From Bacteroidaceae bacterium (lineage in GTDB: Bacteria > Bacteroidota > Bacteroidia > Bacteroidales > Bacteroidaceae): a DNA stretch of 64,000 nucleotides. This document shows, piece after piece, positions 9,101-17,542 of this stretch (position 1 is the first letter of the stretch; each line of letters begins with the position of its first letter). Under the pieces are notes generated by a model that was not told the DNA's origin, ran no database searches, and worked only from the letters and a program-made list of their open reading frames with translations. The stretch is from contig JAFXZY010000040.1 of NCBI GenBank assembly GCA_017541025.1, positions 1 to 64,000 of the forward strand, read 5' to 3'. Position numbers and translations under genes: made by a program.

Positions 9101-10570
9101 CAACTTGGTGTGGTTCTCGCCAGCACCCCAAGCTGTGTTACCATCCAATGCACGGTAGTTACCACCGGCAATATAGTCAGCAGATGCCTGAAGCTGCTTT
9201 CTCAACTCCTTCATGGCATTGAAGGCCTTTGACATAGCCACAACATCATTGGTGGTCTTCAGTTCCTCCATCTTGGCAACAAACTCTGCCTTGGTATCTG
9301 CCATAGATGCCTCTATTACCAGAGACTCTACGTCAAAGTCGTCAAACTCTGCCAAGAAGCTGCTTCTGGTATCCTCAACCTGCTGTTTGGTAAGGAATTC
9401 CAATTCGGTCATCTGATAGGCTGTGCCATTATAAGCTTCGGTCAGCTCAACCTTGAAGTAATAGTATGTCTTGTCCAGACCGTCAGGGAAATTGCTGAAA
9501 GCAAATGCAGCAGGACTCAGGTTCTCTGCGGGGAACAAATCCTGTCCTACGTTCTCGCGGCTGTCGAGCAGTACCCAACCCTCGGCATCACGGGTAGCAG
9601 CTTCAAGCGTCTCGAAGTTAGCACCATAGATCTTCCAGGACTTCCAGTTACGGCCGGGATACTGCTTGGTATCCTTACCTGTTGTCAGGCTGTAAACATA
9701 GGGAGAGGCACCACCGTTGACACGGAATACCAGCCAGGCTCCGCCACTGGGAATACCACCGCCACACTTGGTGTTCATATCACCATCTATCAGGTTAACC
9801 CAGGCACCGTCGCCCCAAGTTCCTTCTCCAACAGCAGCAACAGGAGCAAAGCCCTTGTCCTTATTTTCTGTGATAAAATTCTGAAGAGAATTTAACTTAC
9901 CAATCAGCTCTTCAATAGCAGCAGGATCTTCTGAGGCCAGAAGTTGCTGCAGTTTGTTGTTGTACTCAGCAACAAGGAGATTGTCTGCTCCTGTCAGGTC
10001 GAAATCCTTACACTTGGCGATTTGCTCGTCAAAAGCACTGGTATCAACAGTATATTCAGAGAACCAGAATTCGTCCATCTGCATATAATCACCGGGATTA
10101 ACCAATTGCTCTACTACAATCTTGAAGTAGCTGTAGAAGGATTTGTCATCACCCGAAACATTGATTGGGCATTCTGCATACTGGTCTGTTGACAACTCAA
10201 CATCTGTTTGAGTATCAATCAGATTCCATGCTGCACCATTTGCCTTAGCTTCTTCGTCAGAAGCAAAGTTACCGCCATAAATCTTCCAAGACTTCCAGTT
10301 ACGGCCAGTATTAGTATTTGTGTCATTGGCGATTCTCAGAACATACGCTGCGGGCGTAAGGGGCAAATCCGATTTAAAGATTGCGGTATGGGGGCCACTA
10401 CCGCCATTTCCCCATTTGGTGCCCTGCTTGCCATCAACCAACTGTACGGGACTCTCATTAGAATCCCAGTGATCGCCTGCCACTGCTGTGAGCGTGATGG
10501 CGCTTGCGCTCTGTCCGCCCAGCCACAACAATGCTGGAGTGAACAACATCAAGAGTTTGTTTTTTTTCAT
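6158..10570 (-). CDS. Large T9SS-secreted surface protein with three discoidin-like modules
   Basis: A 1470-aa paralogue of the neighbouring 1823-aa protein. It has a signal peptide (residues 1-24, ending near SASA) and three discoidin-like modules at about 25-185, 250-405 and 470-635 with the PGRNWK.WKIYG motif. After a short linker it continues directly into the jelly-roll-like (YYINGELIWSE), trefoil-like and CBM-like segments shared with its partner. It ends in a T9SS type A sorting domain (YNLSGQRV to GIFIIDGKKVLK). It lacks the roughly 300-residue GLUG block of the neighbour. Where the neighbour has that block, this protein reads straight through from the third module's tail into the KGDADCILPS region. 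It is probably surface-anchored or released, and binds carbohydrate or host ligands. No enzyme motif was seen. Confidence 0.9.
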   Translation of the reverse strand: MKKNKLLMLFTPALLWLGGQSASAITLTAVAGDHWDSNESPVQLVDGKQGTKWGNGGSGPHTAIFKSDLPLTPAAYVLRIANDTNTNTGRNWKSWKIYGGNFASDEEAKANGAAWNLIDTQTDVELSTDQYAECPINVSGDDKSFYSYFKIVVEQLVNPGDYMQMDEFWFSEYTVDTSAFDEQIAKCKDFDLTGADNLLVAEYNNKLQQLLASEDPAAIEELIGKLNSLQNFITENKDKGFAPVAAVGEGTWGDGAWVNLIDGDMNTKCGGGIPSGGAWLVFRVNGGASPYVYSLTTGKDTKQYPGRNWKSWKIYGANFETLEAATRDAEGWVLLDSRENVGQDLFPAENLSPAAFAFSNFPDGLDKTYYYFKVELTEAYNGTAYQMTELEFLTKQQVEDTRSSFLAEFDDFDVESLVIEASMADTKAEFVAKMEELKTTNDVVAMSKAFNAMKELRKQLQASADYIAGGNYRALDGNTAWGAGENHTKLVDGDISTKWGGGMPEGGSYVIFKAYEAKKYVAYGLVTGNDTQNSPDRNWKNWKIYGANIKGDMDNMATRDFTGWKLIDQKSDIGQDQLPGANFAPAYFTFSDYETTTKYKYFKIEVEAAYNGGGSIQMSEYKMFTDEDWKAVCKEYADSLVRLEEEVIGGLALTETVATEVAAAVAEVTDAQPIDLLPLFADAREIILGAVERSYAEAAKGDADCILPSTKWGGEYKAFTYVAQSPEGYGDWNENNPNYNKIIGVPEAQDGKAWYAPGYNVAKWNYGKDLPEFGNGDPADVYAVRYFTVEGEIPSTVYMPAAHDDAPCEYYINGELIWSETDGWKEDEVVRLTDSQKALIKTDGSVNVFAFHVHQNWGGRYADGGLYTAGNMVNDFNNTASAVDATLALAEKEGIDAAVIEFAKAKVNYRAGREQALAKLRQARRFAADSRTENFKGTAPADGLTAYILNVGAKMFLAGGNDWGTHASLNHMGAKCVLHANSSGENRYAIQTNLPNGRRGANDGLGHNGYVDCGYGDDFTTAEGWAWTFEALEDGTYHIINSQNRGANIYLGMTDDDRLQVDTDKSGADNPFNKWILVTPEEFMALAEDATAKNPVDLGHLIHQATFSQNDFDGDNKDAANADLNDSKWERNAGGIWNWKGNSAGGDYMFEMWNTAEAGKVYVKQVVEGLPAGKYTVSMSGYYRDGNYDDAIAGNVRQLAYLYAGSEENCVPLAGIMEGEGNVPGYGRDGRIPDGCYDAAKFFQVGTYTNTIDAVVGADGKLEIGVFRDAEDVKGGDWITTDNWRLFYKGTVVDATIPAAGYATFVAPGYIDALPEGVEAFAAKVMDGYVHLEPVSAIPTNAAVVLKGAEGTYEFNLNAVEPNLALDNDLKAATEEVTADGSQYILAELEDKVGFAKATPETKIAAGKGYLVISAGVKAFYPFEEDAETAIENVNVNDNVNKGAIYNLSGQRVSKALNGIFIIDGKKVLK

Positions 10571-10670
10571 AAAAATAAGTGTTGTTAAGTTAATATTGTG
10601 CCTGGAATGAAGTATATGCTTTTAAATGGATATGGCCCCAAACACAGGCGGTTAATTAATAATTTTCCAT

Positions 10671-10703
10671 GCAAAGGTATACTTTTTTATCTTATGAACC
10701 AAA
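10671..10703 (-). promoter_or_regulatory. Promoter of the 6158-10570 surface protein gene
   Basis: On the minus strand TTTG, 20 bp, TACCTTTGC: an exact match to the Bacteroidota primary-sigma consensus. It is about 100 bp upstream of the start codon, leaving a leader that shares blocks with the paralogue's leader. Confidence 0.75.
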
Positions 10704-10781
10704 TAAAAAAACTGTTTTTCGTTGATTGTTCTCTATAAAAAGTAATTATTTGAATGAAAAAATGTAACTTTAAGCCTTTCG

Positions 10782-11117
10782 CCTCTAAAATACTCACGCT
10801 GGGAATAAAAATAACGTGAATTCGACAAAAAGAGCCCTCCGGAGTACCTCCGATATACCTCCGATGTAAGTCCGATGTAAGTCCGATTCAAAAATCGGGG
10901 TGAAAAAGGTCCTGGCTGCCGGGTATGAAGAGTGTAAAAAACAGTGTCAGGCTCTTTATAGACAATTATATTTCGTCGAACTCACGTTAAAAATAAATGA
11001 ATTTATTTTGTATTCCGCTCGCTTAATCGTAAGTTTGAGACTAACGTCTCGAAAATACTCACGCTCGGGAATAAAAATAAACAAGATTTATTTTGTATTC
11101 CGCTCGCTTAATCGTAT
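10782..11117. repeat. Intergenic repeat cluster upstream of porP
   Basis: No convincing gene lies between 10704 and 11213. The stretch holds two copies of an AATACTCACGCTCGGGAATA-type block (about 10786 and 11053) and two copies of TTTATTTTGTATTCCGCTCG (about 11004 and 11087). It also holds four tandem 11-mers related to ACCTCCGATGT / AAGTCCGATGT (10846-10889). The first two blocks are partial inverses of one another and could pair. The last TTTATTTTG copy supplies the -33 element of the porP promoter. Confidence 0.6.
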
Positions 11118-11123
11118 TTTTGC
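11092..11123 (+). promoter_or_regulatory. Promoter of the porP-gld operon
   Basis: TTTG at 11092, a 19-bp spacer and TATTTTTGC at 11115-11123 match the Bacteroidota promoter consensus. The first codon of the preferred porP start is about 90 bp downstream. Confidence 0.7.
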
Positions 11124-11213
11124 ACCCTAAATACAAAAAGGAATGGAATTATTTAACAATAATCTACAAGATTATACAATAAAATGATATCCTCCGACGT
11201 TATTAACATTAGG

Positions 11214-12152
11214 ATGAAAAGAATACTCTGGATAGGTCTGCTGTTATTCAGTCTGGGCGCAAAAGCTCAGTTTGATGCGGCATTTACCAATGCCTGGGCT
11301 CTTCAATCCCACTTCAACCCTGCAGCGGCAGGATTGGATGGCCTGCTAAACGTCAGGGCTGCATACAACATGCAAATGGTTGGTTTCGAGGATGCACCAA
11401 AGACCATTCTGATAACGGCAGACATGCCTCTTTTCTTTCTGGGACCCAATCACGGTGTTGGACTTGGACTGTATAACGACAAAGCAGCAATCTTCTCCAC
11501 ACAAAAAATATCTCTGACGTATGCCTATCACCACAAATTGTGGGGCGGAATAATGAGCATCGGTATCAAACCCGCACTGCTGGCAGAGAAAACGGATGGT
11601 TCAAAACTGGATCTGAATGACCCGAACGACCCTGCCTTTACAACAAATGAAGCAAAGGGACAGACCATAGACTTGGACCTCGGCCTCCGATACAGCCATA
11701 AAAAGATATGGTATGCTGGAGCTAGTGTACATCATCTAATGGGACCTACCATTACAATAGGAGACGAAAAGAAAAATGAGGTTAGCATTGATCCTGTTCT
11801 CTATATGACAGGAGGGTATAGATTTAAGCTCCGCTATCCACGCTATGCCATTGCTGCGGATGCCATTCTGAGGACAGACCTGCAATCCTGGAGAGGAGAT
11901 ATAACAGCCCGACTGGAGTACGATGGCGATAAACATAAATTGTACGGTGGCATCTTGTACAGCCCCATGAACAGTGTTGGAGTGTTGTTGGGATATAATT
12001 TCCAAGGTATAAACATAGGTTACTCCTACGAGGTATACACTGGGGGAATAGGAGTGCTTAACGGGACGCACGAGATAATGATAGGATACCAAACCGACCT
12101 GAATCTGGGTAAAAAGGGAAAGAACCTGCATAAGAGCGTGCGACTGTTGTAG
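11214..12152 (+). CDS. porP: PorP/SprF family type IX secretion outer-membrane protein
   Basis: This outer-membrane beta-barrel partner of the T9SS belongs to the PorP/SprF family, whose members help dock substrates and link the machine to the outer membrane. The start at 11214 gives MKRILWIGLLLFSLGAKAQ, a clean signal peptide; an in-frame ATG at 11184 would add ten residues before it and is less likely. The mature N-terminus shows the family motif with NPAAAG (SHFNPAAAGLDG), followed by alternating aromatic beta-strands and a GYSYE...HEIMIGYQ ending typical of the family. Length (312 aa) is normal. It heads the gldKLMN cluster. A hexamer-repeat inverted pair at 12163-12233 separates it from gldK. 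Confidence 0.9.
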   Translation: MKRILWIGLLLFSLGAKAQFDAAFTNAWALQSHFNPAAAGLDGLLNVRAAYNMQMVGFEDAPKTILITADMPLFFLGPNHGVGLGLYNDKAAIFSTQKISLTYAYHHKLWGGIMSIGIKPALLAEKTDGSKLDLNDPNDPAFTTNEAKGQTIDLDLGLRYSHKKIWYAGASVHHLMGPTITIGDEKKNEVSIDPVLYMTGGYRFKLRYPRYAIAADAILRTDLQSWRGDITARLEYDGDKHKLYGGILYSPMNSVGVLLGYNFQGINIGYSYEVYTGGIGVLNGTHEIMIGYQTDLNLGKKGKNLHKSVRLL

Positions 12153-12162
12153 GTAAAAACGG

Positions 12163-12233
12163 GAACGTCAACGTGAACGTGAACAAATAAAATAAAGAAA
12201 AAGAAGGTTATCGTTATCGTTAACGTTAACGTT
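12163..12233. repeat. Inverted hexamer repeats between porP and gldK
   Basis: Tandem AACGTN units at 12163-12184 face tandem GTTAAC/GTTATC units at 12207-12233. The two arrays are partly complementary, so the mRNA could fold into a hairpin between porP and gldK, perhaps tuning relative expression. The same hexamer type appears in coding sequence near the C-termini of the two surface proteins at 138 and 6158. Confidence 0.5.
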
Positions 12234-12268
12234 TAAAAATTGAATTATATATAAATAAGGTATAATAT

Positions 12269-13789
12269 ATGAAGACAAAAAGTCTGGGATTTTTCTTGAT
12301 GGCAATTCTTTGCCTGACCTTGGCTGCATGTATGGGGTCGAATTCTTCGGCTAATGCAGTGGGAGGTGAACTGACAGGGGTCAGGGGATCTGCAATGTCA
12401 GAACCTACGCCATACGGTATGGTGGCCGTTCACAAAGGTTCGTTAAAGGTGGGACTTCAGGAAAACGACACTCTTTGGGGTGCCGAATTCCCCATCAGAG
12501 ACATCAGTGTTGACGGTTTTTGGATGGATGAGCATGAGATAAGCAATGCCAAATACCGTCAGTTTGTAAACTGGGTTCGAGACAGTATTATTCGCGAGCG
12601 TTTGGCCGACCCCGCCTATGGTGGTGATGAAACTTACAAAATTGAGGAAGATAAGGAGGGCAACCCTATTACACCTTACCTGAACTGGAGCAAACCCATT
12701 CCATGGCGTAAGGCAAATGAGGATGAAGACCGCGCTATCCAAAGTGTATATGTTATTCACCCCATTGACGGCACCAAGATGCTGGATGCCAAGCAGATGA
12801 ACTATCGCTATGAAGTTTATGACTACGTAGCTGCTGCTCAGCGTAAGTATCGTCTGGACCCCGAAGAGCGTGACCTAAACACAGACCACGCTATTAGCAA
12901 CGAGCAAGTAATGATTAGCAAGGATACTGCATGGATTGATGATGACGGCAAGATTATCCGGCAGACCATTACACGTCCACTGAGCGGACCATGGGACTTC
13001 CTGAATACATACATTGTAAATATCTATCCAGATACCACCTGTTGGGTAAACGATTTCCAGAATGCCGACAACGAGCGATACATGAAACTTTACTTCAGTA
13101 ATCCTGCCTACGACGATTATCCTGTAGTGGGTATTTCGTGGGATCAGGCAAATGCATTCTGTGCATGGCGCACTAACTTCCTCATGAAGGGAATAGGCGG
13201 TTATGCCAAGCAGATTCAGCGTTATCGTCTGCCAAGCGAGGTGGAATGGGAGTATGCCGCTCGCGGAAAAGAGGGAAATCCCTTCCCCTGGACAAGTCTT
13301 GAAGTTAAAAGCGACAAAGGTTGCTACTATGCCAACTTTAAACCCGACAGAGGAAACTACACCAAGGACGGTAGCCTTATTACCAGCAAATGCGGTATCT
13401 TCAGTGCCAACAGCAATGGCCTTTATGATATGGCTGGCAACGTAGCAGAATGGACAAGCACTGTATATACAGAGGCTGGTGTAGAAAGCATGAGCGACAT
13501 GAACCCCGACCTTAAATACAATGCTGCTAAGGAAGACCCCTATCGCCTGAAAAAGAAAAGCGTCAGAGGTGGTTCCTGGAAGGACCCTGAGAGCATGATC
13601 CGCAGTGCATGGCGTTCATACGAATACCAGAACCAGCCCCGCTGCTATGTTGGCTTCCGCTGTGTTAGAACCATGGTAAGCGACAAAGGGAATGCCGGAG
13701 TCCAAAAAGGTGGAAAAGCAAGTGGAAAAGGCGGAGGCGGCAAGAGCTCAGGCGGTGCAACAGTAAGTACACGTAAAACAAGGAGATAA
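12269..13789 (+). CDS. gldK: Type IX secretion / gliding lipoprotein GldK (PorK)
   Basis: A structural lipoprotein of the T9SS. With GldN/PorN it forms the periplasmic ring beneath the outer membrane. The N-terminus MKTKSLGFFLMAILCLTLAAC carries a lipobox with Cys21 as the likely lipidated residue. The body is a formylglycine-generating-enzyme (FGE-sulfatase)-like domain. Its motifs include GSLKVG near the start, EISNAKYRQFVNW, YPVVGISWDQANAFCAWR, RLPSEVEWEYAAR, GLYDMAGNVAEW and RGGSWKDP...GFRCVR. It ends in a basic Gly/Ser-rich tail (about 35 residues). At 506 aa it is normal for GldK. It is followed by gldL after an 86-bp gap containing a GC-rich repeat. Confidence 0.95.
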   Translation: MKTKSLGFFLMAILCLTLAACMGSNSSANAVGGELTGVRGSAMSEPTPYGMVAVHKGSLKVGLQENDTLWGAEFPIRDISVDGFWMDEHEISNAKYRQFVNWVRDSIIRERLADPAYGGDETYKIEEDKEGNPITPYLNWSKPIPWRKANEDEDRAIQSVYVIHPIDGTKMLDAKQMNYRYEVYDYVAAAQRKYRLDPEERDLNTDHAISNEQVMISKDTAWIDDDGKIIRQTITRPLSGPWDFLNTYIVNIYPDTTCWVNDFQNADNERYMKLYFSNPAYDDYPVVGISWDQANAFCAWRTNFLMKGIGGYAKQIQRYRLPSEVEWEYAARGKEGNPFPWTSLEVKSDKGCYYANFKPDRGNYTKDGSLITSKCGIFSANSNGLYDMAGNVAEWTSTVYTEAGVESMSDMNPDLKYNAAKEDPYRLKKKSVRGGSWKDPESMIRSAWRSYEYQNQPRCYVGFRCVRTMVSDKGNAGVQKGGKASGKGGGGKSSGGATVSTRKTRR

Positions 13790-13824
13790 TAAACAATAAA
13801 ATTAACAATATACCTCAGAACCTT

Positions 13825-13862
13825 AGCTCCCTTACTCACGAGAGAGGGCGGGGGGAGAGGCC
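13825..13862. repeat. GC-rich repeat between gldK and gldL
   Basis: TTACTCACGAGAGAGGGCGG and GGGGAGAGG resemble one arm of the window's GC-rich repeat family. It is inserted in the gldK-gldL intergenic gap, just before the start of gldL. Confidence 0.4.
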
Positions 13863-13875
13863 AAATAAAAAAGAT

Positions 13876-14793
13876 ATGAATCCTATAATAAAACTGCAAA
13901 AATGGATGGACTCCCCTGCCGGTCAATTATTTATGAATTATGCCTATAGCTGGGGTGCTTCAGTCGTTATCCTTGGAGCATTGTTTAAACTGACACACAT
14001 TACTGGAGCTAATGTCATGCTCTTCATAGGTATGATTGTTGAAGCAATAGTGTTCTTTATTTCGGGATTTGAAAAGACATACGAGAAAACTCCCAAAACA
14101 GAGGGAGCAGAAGCTATTGGCGGTCCAACCGTTGTTGTGGCCGGTGGCGGCGGGACGCCCTTACCTGAAGGTGCAGAAATTCCTGAAGGTCCTATTGTAA
14201 TAGGTGGTGGCGCTCCTGTGATTGGAGGAGGTTCTGTAATCGCTGGTGGCGCTCCTGTGATTGGAGGAGGCTCTGTAATCGCTGGCGGTGCGCCTGTTGG
14301 CAACATAGATCCTGATGCATTAGCAGCAGGAACAGGACTGAGCGCAGCAGCAGCAAACTTAGCTGCAGCCGGACAGGCTGCTGCACAGGCACAATTGGCA
14401 CTGGAACAGATTCAGAATGGTGGTCCTACTATCGACCCCAACCAGATAAAAGCTACAGACCCGGCAGTTATAGAAGAAGCTGTAAAGAACTATGCCGAGG
14501 AGCTCACAGAACTGACAGAGGTTCTGGGACGCGTGAAAGCTCAGGCTGCACGCATGAGTACCGACAGCGAAGAAATGGAAAACCTGAATCGCACCCTCAC
14601 AGGTATTGCAACCGTTTACGAATTACAGTTACGCAATATCAGCAAGCAAGTTAGCACCATTGAGCAGATTGATGAACAGACACGCAAGATGGCTCAGCAG
14701 ATTCAGGAACTGAACGAGGTGTACAGCCGTATGATTAAGGCACTCACCGTAAATATGGGACCTGTTATGCCTGAAGCAAAGGGTGAAGAGTAG
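13876..14793 (+). CDS. gldL: Type IX secretion inner-membrane motor protein GldL (PorL)
   Basis: GldL forms, with GldM, the proton-driven inner-membrane motor that energises the T9SS. Two transmembrane helices lie at about residues 20-40 and 44-65. The second contains Glu56 (FIGMIVEAIVFF), matching the conserved membrane glutamate implicated in proton coupling in GldL/PorL. After the helices comes an unusual Gly/Ala/Pro-rich stretch (about residues 75-145) with an exact 13-residue tandem repeat, then an alpha-helical coiled-coil cytoplasmic region (about 165-305). At 305 aa the overall length is in the range usual for the family. It lies between gldK and gldM in the canonical order. Confidence 0.93.
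   Translation: MNPIIKLQKWMDSPAGQLFMNYAYSWGASVVILGALFKLTHITGANVMLFIGMIVEAIVFFISGFEKTYEKTPKTEGAEAIGGPTVVVAGGGGTPLPEGAEIPEGPIVIGGGAPVIGGGSVIAGGAPVIGGGSVIAGGAPVGNIDPDALAAGTGLSAAAANLAAAGQAAAQAQLALEQIQNGGPTIDPNQIKATDPAVIEEAVKNYAEELTELTEVLGRVKAQAARMSTDSEEMENLNRTLTGIATVYELQLRNISKQVSTIEQIDEQTRKMAQQIQELNEVYSRMIKALTVNMGPVMPEAKGEE
14221..14298 (+). repeat. Two 39-bp tandem repeats inside gldL
   Basis: Two consecutive 39-nt units (14221-14259, 14260-14298) encode IGGGSVIAGGAPV twice, preceded by a partial unit (IGGGAPV). The units differ only at a few positions, so the array is fairly young and copy number may vary between strains. It lies in the linker after the two membrane helices. Confidence 0.85.
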
Positions 14794-14794
14794 C

Positions 14795-14836
14795 CCCCAC
14801 CCCGACCCTCTCCCGAGGAGAAGGGTGAATGGCGGC
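14795..14836. repeat. GC-rich hairpin repeat between gldL and gldM
   Basis: CCCCCACCCCGACCCTCTCC and GGAGAAGGGTG form a hairpin-capable GC-rich repeat of the same family as those at 39240 and 44035. It lies about 50 bp before the gldM start. Confidence 0.5.
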
Positions 14837-14884
14837 CAGTTATGAATTTTGAATTTATAATTCTTTAATTTTTGAATCTAAAAG

Positions 14885-16447
14885 ATGCCTATACAGAAGA
14901 AGAGGGTCTCCCCTCGCCAAAAAATGATAAACCTGATGTACTTGGTACTGATGGCCATGCTGGCCCTGAATGTATCAAGCGATGTACTGAATGGTTTCTC
15001 ACTGGTATCAGACAGCCTAAGCAAAACAACCCAGAATGCCAGTCATGTAAACAATGACATATATGAGACCTTTGATGAGCAGATGAAGAACAACCCTGCC
15101 AAAGTAAAACAATGGTATGATAAGGCCCAATATGTGCGTGGCATCAGCGATTCGCTCTACAATCTGGCAGAAGAACTGAAGGAAGCCATCGTCAGGGAAA
15201 GCGACGGTGAAGAAGGCGACGTAAACAATATCAAGAATCGTGAAGATCTGGAAGCCAGTACACAGATAATGCTGGCCCCTGGTACGGGTCGTGGCAAGGA
15301 ACTCCGCCAAGCCATTGTCAACTATCGCGAGAAGATAATAAAAATGGTAACGGACAAGGAAAAGAGAGAAATCATCTCAAGCAACTTCAGTACAGAAGTG
15401 CCCACAAAAGCACGTATGATGGGGAAAAACTGGCAAGAGTATATGTTTGAGAGTGTGCCCACCGCAGCTGCCGTTACCCTGTTAACCAAACTGCAAAGTG
15501 ATGTGCGTTATGCTGAAGGTGAGATACTGCATAATCTTATCAGTAATGTGGACGTGAAGGATATCCGTGTAAACCAACTGAACGCATACGTCATCCCTAA
15601 CTCACAGACGGTGGTTCAAGGTGGAAAATTCAGTGCCCAAATTATCATGGCAGCAGTAGATACTACACGCCGACCCACTATCTATATTGGCGGACAGCCG
15701 ATAAAGAGCGACAAAGGCTTGTATGAAATGGTATGCAGCAAAACGGGTGATTTTACACTGAACGGCTTCATTGAAATGCTGAATGGTGATGGTGAAAAGG
15801 TAAAGCGTGATTTCTCGCAGAAATATACCGTTGTAGCCCCAAGTGCTACCGTTAGCGCCGACATCATGAACGTTTTGTATGCTGGTTATGACAACCCCAT
15901 GAGCGTGTCAGTTCCAGGAATCCCCAGTAACAAACTGCATGTTACCATGACAGGAGGTACTCTTACCCAAAAAGGTGATGGACATTACGTTGCACATCCT
16001 TCCAATCCTGGCGGAGAAGCCGTATTTACAGTATCTGCCCAAAATGAGGGCCGTACTCAAGAAATGGGAAAATTCACCTTCCGTGTTAGGAAATTGCCCG
16101 ACCCAACAGCTTTTATTGCCTATGCAACTGAAGGCGGGGAAGAACATTTCACGGGTGGTGCCATTTCGAAGCAAATCCTGATGAACACCGAAGGTATCGG
16201 TGCTGCCATCGACGATGGATTACTGAACATCGCTTTCCGTGTGAACAGTTTTGAGATGCTACTGTTTGATGCAATGGGTAATGCCGTGCCATACAAAAGC
16301 AACGGTTCGAAATTCTCCGATCAACAGAAAGCACAGATGCGCGGTCTGGCTCGAAACAAAATGCTCTTCATTAGAGACATACATGCCACAGGACCCGATG
16401 GCATAGAGCGTGTGCTGAACAATCCAATGGAGATCAAAATAAAGTAA
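14885..16447 (+). CDS. gldM: Type IX secretion motor/periplasmic shaft protein GldM (PorM)
   Basis: GldM has one N-terminal inner-membrane helix that inserts into the GldL pentamer and a long periplasmic part that transmits motion to the GldK/GldN ring. The N-terminus MPIQKKRVSPRQKMINLMYLV leads into the helix at about residues 14-34 (LMYLVLMAMLALNVSSDVL), the most conserved part of the family. The remaining roughly 480 residues are periplasmic, beginning with helices and continuing into beta domains with Gly-rich turns (FTLNGFIEML, VSVPGIPSNKL, MTGGTLTQKGDG). Length (520 aa) is typical. It overlaps no other real gene and is followed 21 bp later by gldN. Confidence 0.95.
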   Translation: MPIQKKRVSPRQKMINLMYLVLMAMLALNVSSDVLNGFSLVSDSLSKTTQNASHVNNDIYETFDEQMKNNPAKVKQWYDKAQYVRGISDSLYNLAEELKEAIVRESDGEEGDVNNIKNREDLEASTQIMLAPGTGRGKELRQAIVNYREKIIKMVTDKEKREIISSNFSTEVPTKARMMGKNWQEYMFESVPTAAAVTLLTKLQSDVRYAEGEILHNLISNVDVKDIRVNQLNAYVIPNSQTVVQGGKFSAQIIMAAVDTTRRPTIYIGGQPIKSDKGLYEMVCSKTGDFTLNGFIEMLNGDGEKVKRDFSQKYTVVAPSATVSADIMNVLYAGYDNPMSVSVPGIPSNKLHVTMTGGTLTQKGDGHYVAHPSNPGGEAVFTVSAQNEGRTQEMGKFTFRVRKLPDPTAFIAYATEGGEEHFTGGAISKQILMNTEGIGAAIDDGLLNIAFRVNSFEMLLFDAMGNAVPYKSNGSKFSDQQKAQMRGLARNKMLFIRDIHATGPDGIERVLNNPMEIKIK

Positions 16448-16468
16448 TACCATAATTATATATAGATT

Positions 16469-17536
16469 ATGAAACGTACACTCATCATTATAGCAGCTAC
16501 ATTGCTGACAGGAAGTTTGACATTTGCACAGCCTGCAAAACGTCGTACCACATCATCCGCTGCAAGTACAACCACTACTGCAAAAAATACGGAAGCTAAG
16601 CAAACCAGCGACCGTGCGTCCTTGCAATTCCCCACATCTGCAGCTATGCCCGAAGATGTGGTATGGAAGCGCGACATCTATCGTCAGCTCGACCTGATGA
16701 AAGACAAGAACGCACCTATGTACTATCCTGTAGAACCCATAGGCAAGCAAGTGAACCTGTTTACATACTTATTCCGCCTGATTCAGACGGGACGCGTAAC
16801 GGCCTATACCTATAAGTTGGATGGAAATGAGTCATTTGAAGAAAAGGACAAGCTAAGCATTAAAGACATGCTGGAACGCTACGGCATCTACTACGAAGAA
16901 AAAGACGGTAAGATTGTCGTTGCCGATGCAGATGTACCCAGTGCTGAAGCCACACGTTATTATATCAAAGAAAGTGTATATCTGGACCAGCGAACAGGAA
17001 CCTTCAGCACGAAGGTAACAGCACTCTGCCCCATCCTGATGCGCGGATCTGATGAGTTCAGCTCTGATGCCACAACCCCCTACCCTCTCTTCTGGCTCAA
17101 ATATGATGACGTAGCACCTTGGCTGGCAAAACTGCCTATGATGGGTAGCAACCTGAACAATGTTTCTAACATGACTGCAGATGACTACTTTACACTAAAC
17201 CGTTATGAAGGTAAAATCTACAAGACGAACAACTTGCAAGGCAAAGTGTTAGCAAACTATTGTGAGACTGACAGCGCCATGAAAACAGAACAATTGAAAA
17301 TTGAAAAGCAGATTGTTGACTTTGAAGAAGGTGTTTGGGGGCATGAGATTATCGATAGCACAAAGTTAGACAGCATAACACTGGCGAAAATGGCAGTTGC
17401 AAAGACAGAAAAGAAGTCGTCAAGCATCTGGGGAAAAAGAACAAAGACACCTACAGCCAGTACAACAGATACAAAGAAAGCAAAGGAGGCTGCCCCTGCT
17501 GCAGCACGCGTTAGCGCTCGCAGACAGAGGAGGTAA
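16469..17536 (+). CDS. gldN: Type IX secretion ring protein GldN (PorN)
   Basis: A periplasmic partner of the GldK lipoprotein in the T9SS ring. The signal peptide MKRTLIIIAATLLTGSLTFAQ is followed by a low-complexity Thr/Ser/Ala stretch and then the GldN domain (about residues 60-290; VVWKRDIYRQLDL, YYPVEPIGKQVNLFTYLFRL). This includes the typical tract with DYFTLNRYEGKIYKTNN. The C-terminal 50 residues are Lys/Ala/Thr-rich and basic. At 355 aa it is near the family norm. It is last of the gld set; priA starts only 6 bp after its stop, so the two are probably co-transcribed. Confidence 0.94.
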   Translation: MKRTLIIIAATLLTGSLTFAQPAKRRTTSSAASTTTTAKNTEAKQTSDRASLQFPTSAAMPEDVVWKRDIYRQLDLMKDKNAPMYYPVEPIGKQVNLFTYLFRLIQTGRVTAYTYKLDGNESFEEKDKLSIKDMLERYGIYYEEKDGKIVVADADVPSAEATRYYIKESVYLDQRTGTFSTKVTALCPILMRGSDEFSSDATTPYPLFWLKYDDVAPWLAKLPMMGSNLNNVSNMTADDYFTLNRYEGKIYKTNNLQGKVLANYCETDSAMKTEQLKIEKQIVDFEEGVWGHEIIDSTKLDSITLAKMAVAKTEKKSSSIWGKRTKTPTASTTDTKKAKEAAPAAARVSARRQRR

Positions 17537-17542
17537 AGACAG

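Noticed and set aside
10900..11130. 76-codon frame upstream of porP
   Set aside because: It lies entirely in intergenic repeats and overlaps the porP promoter.
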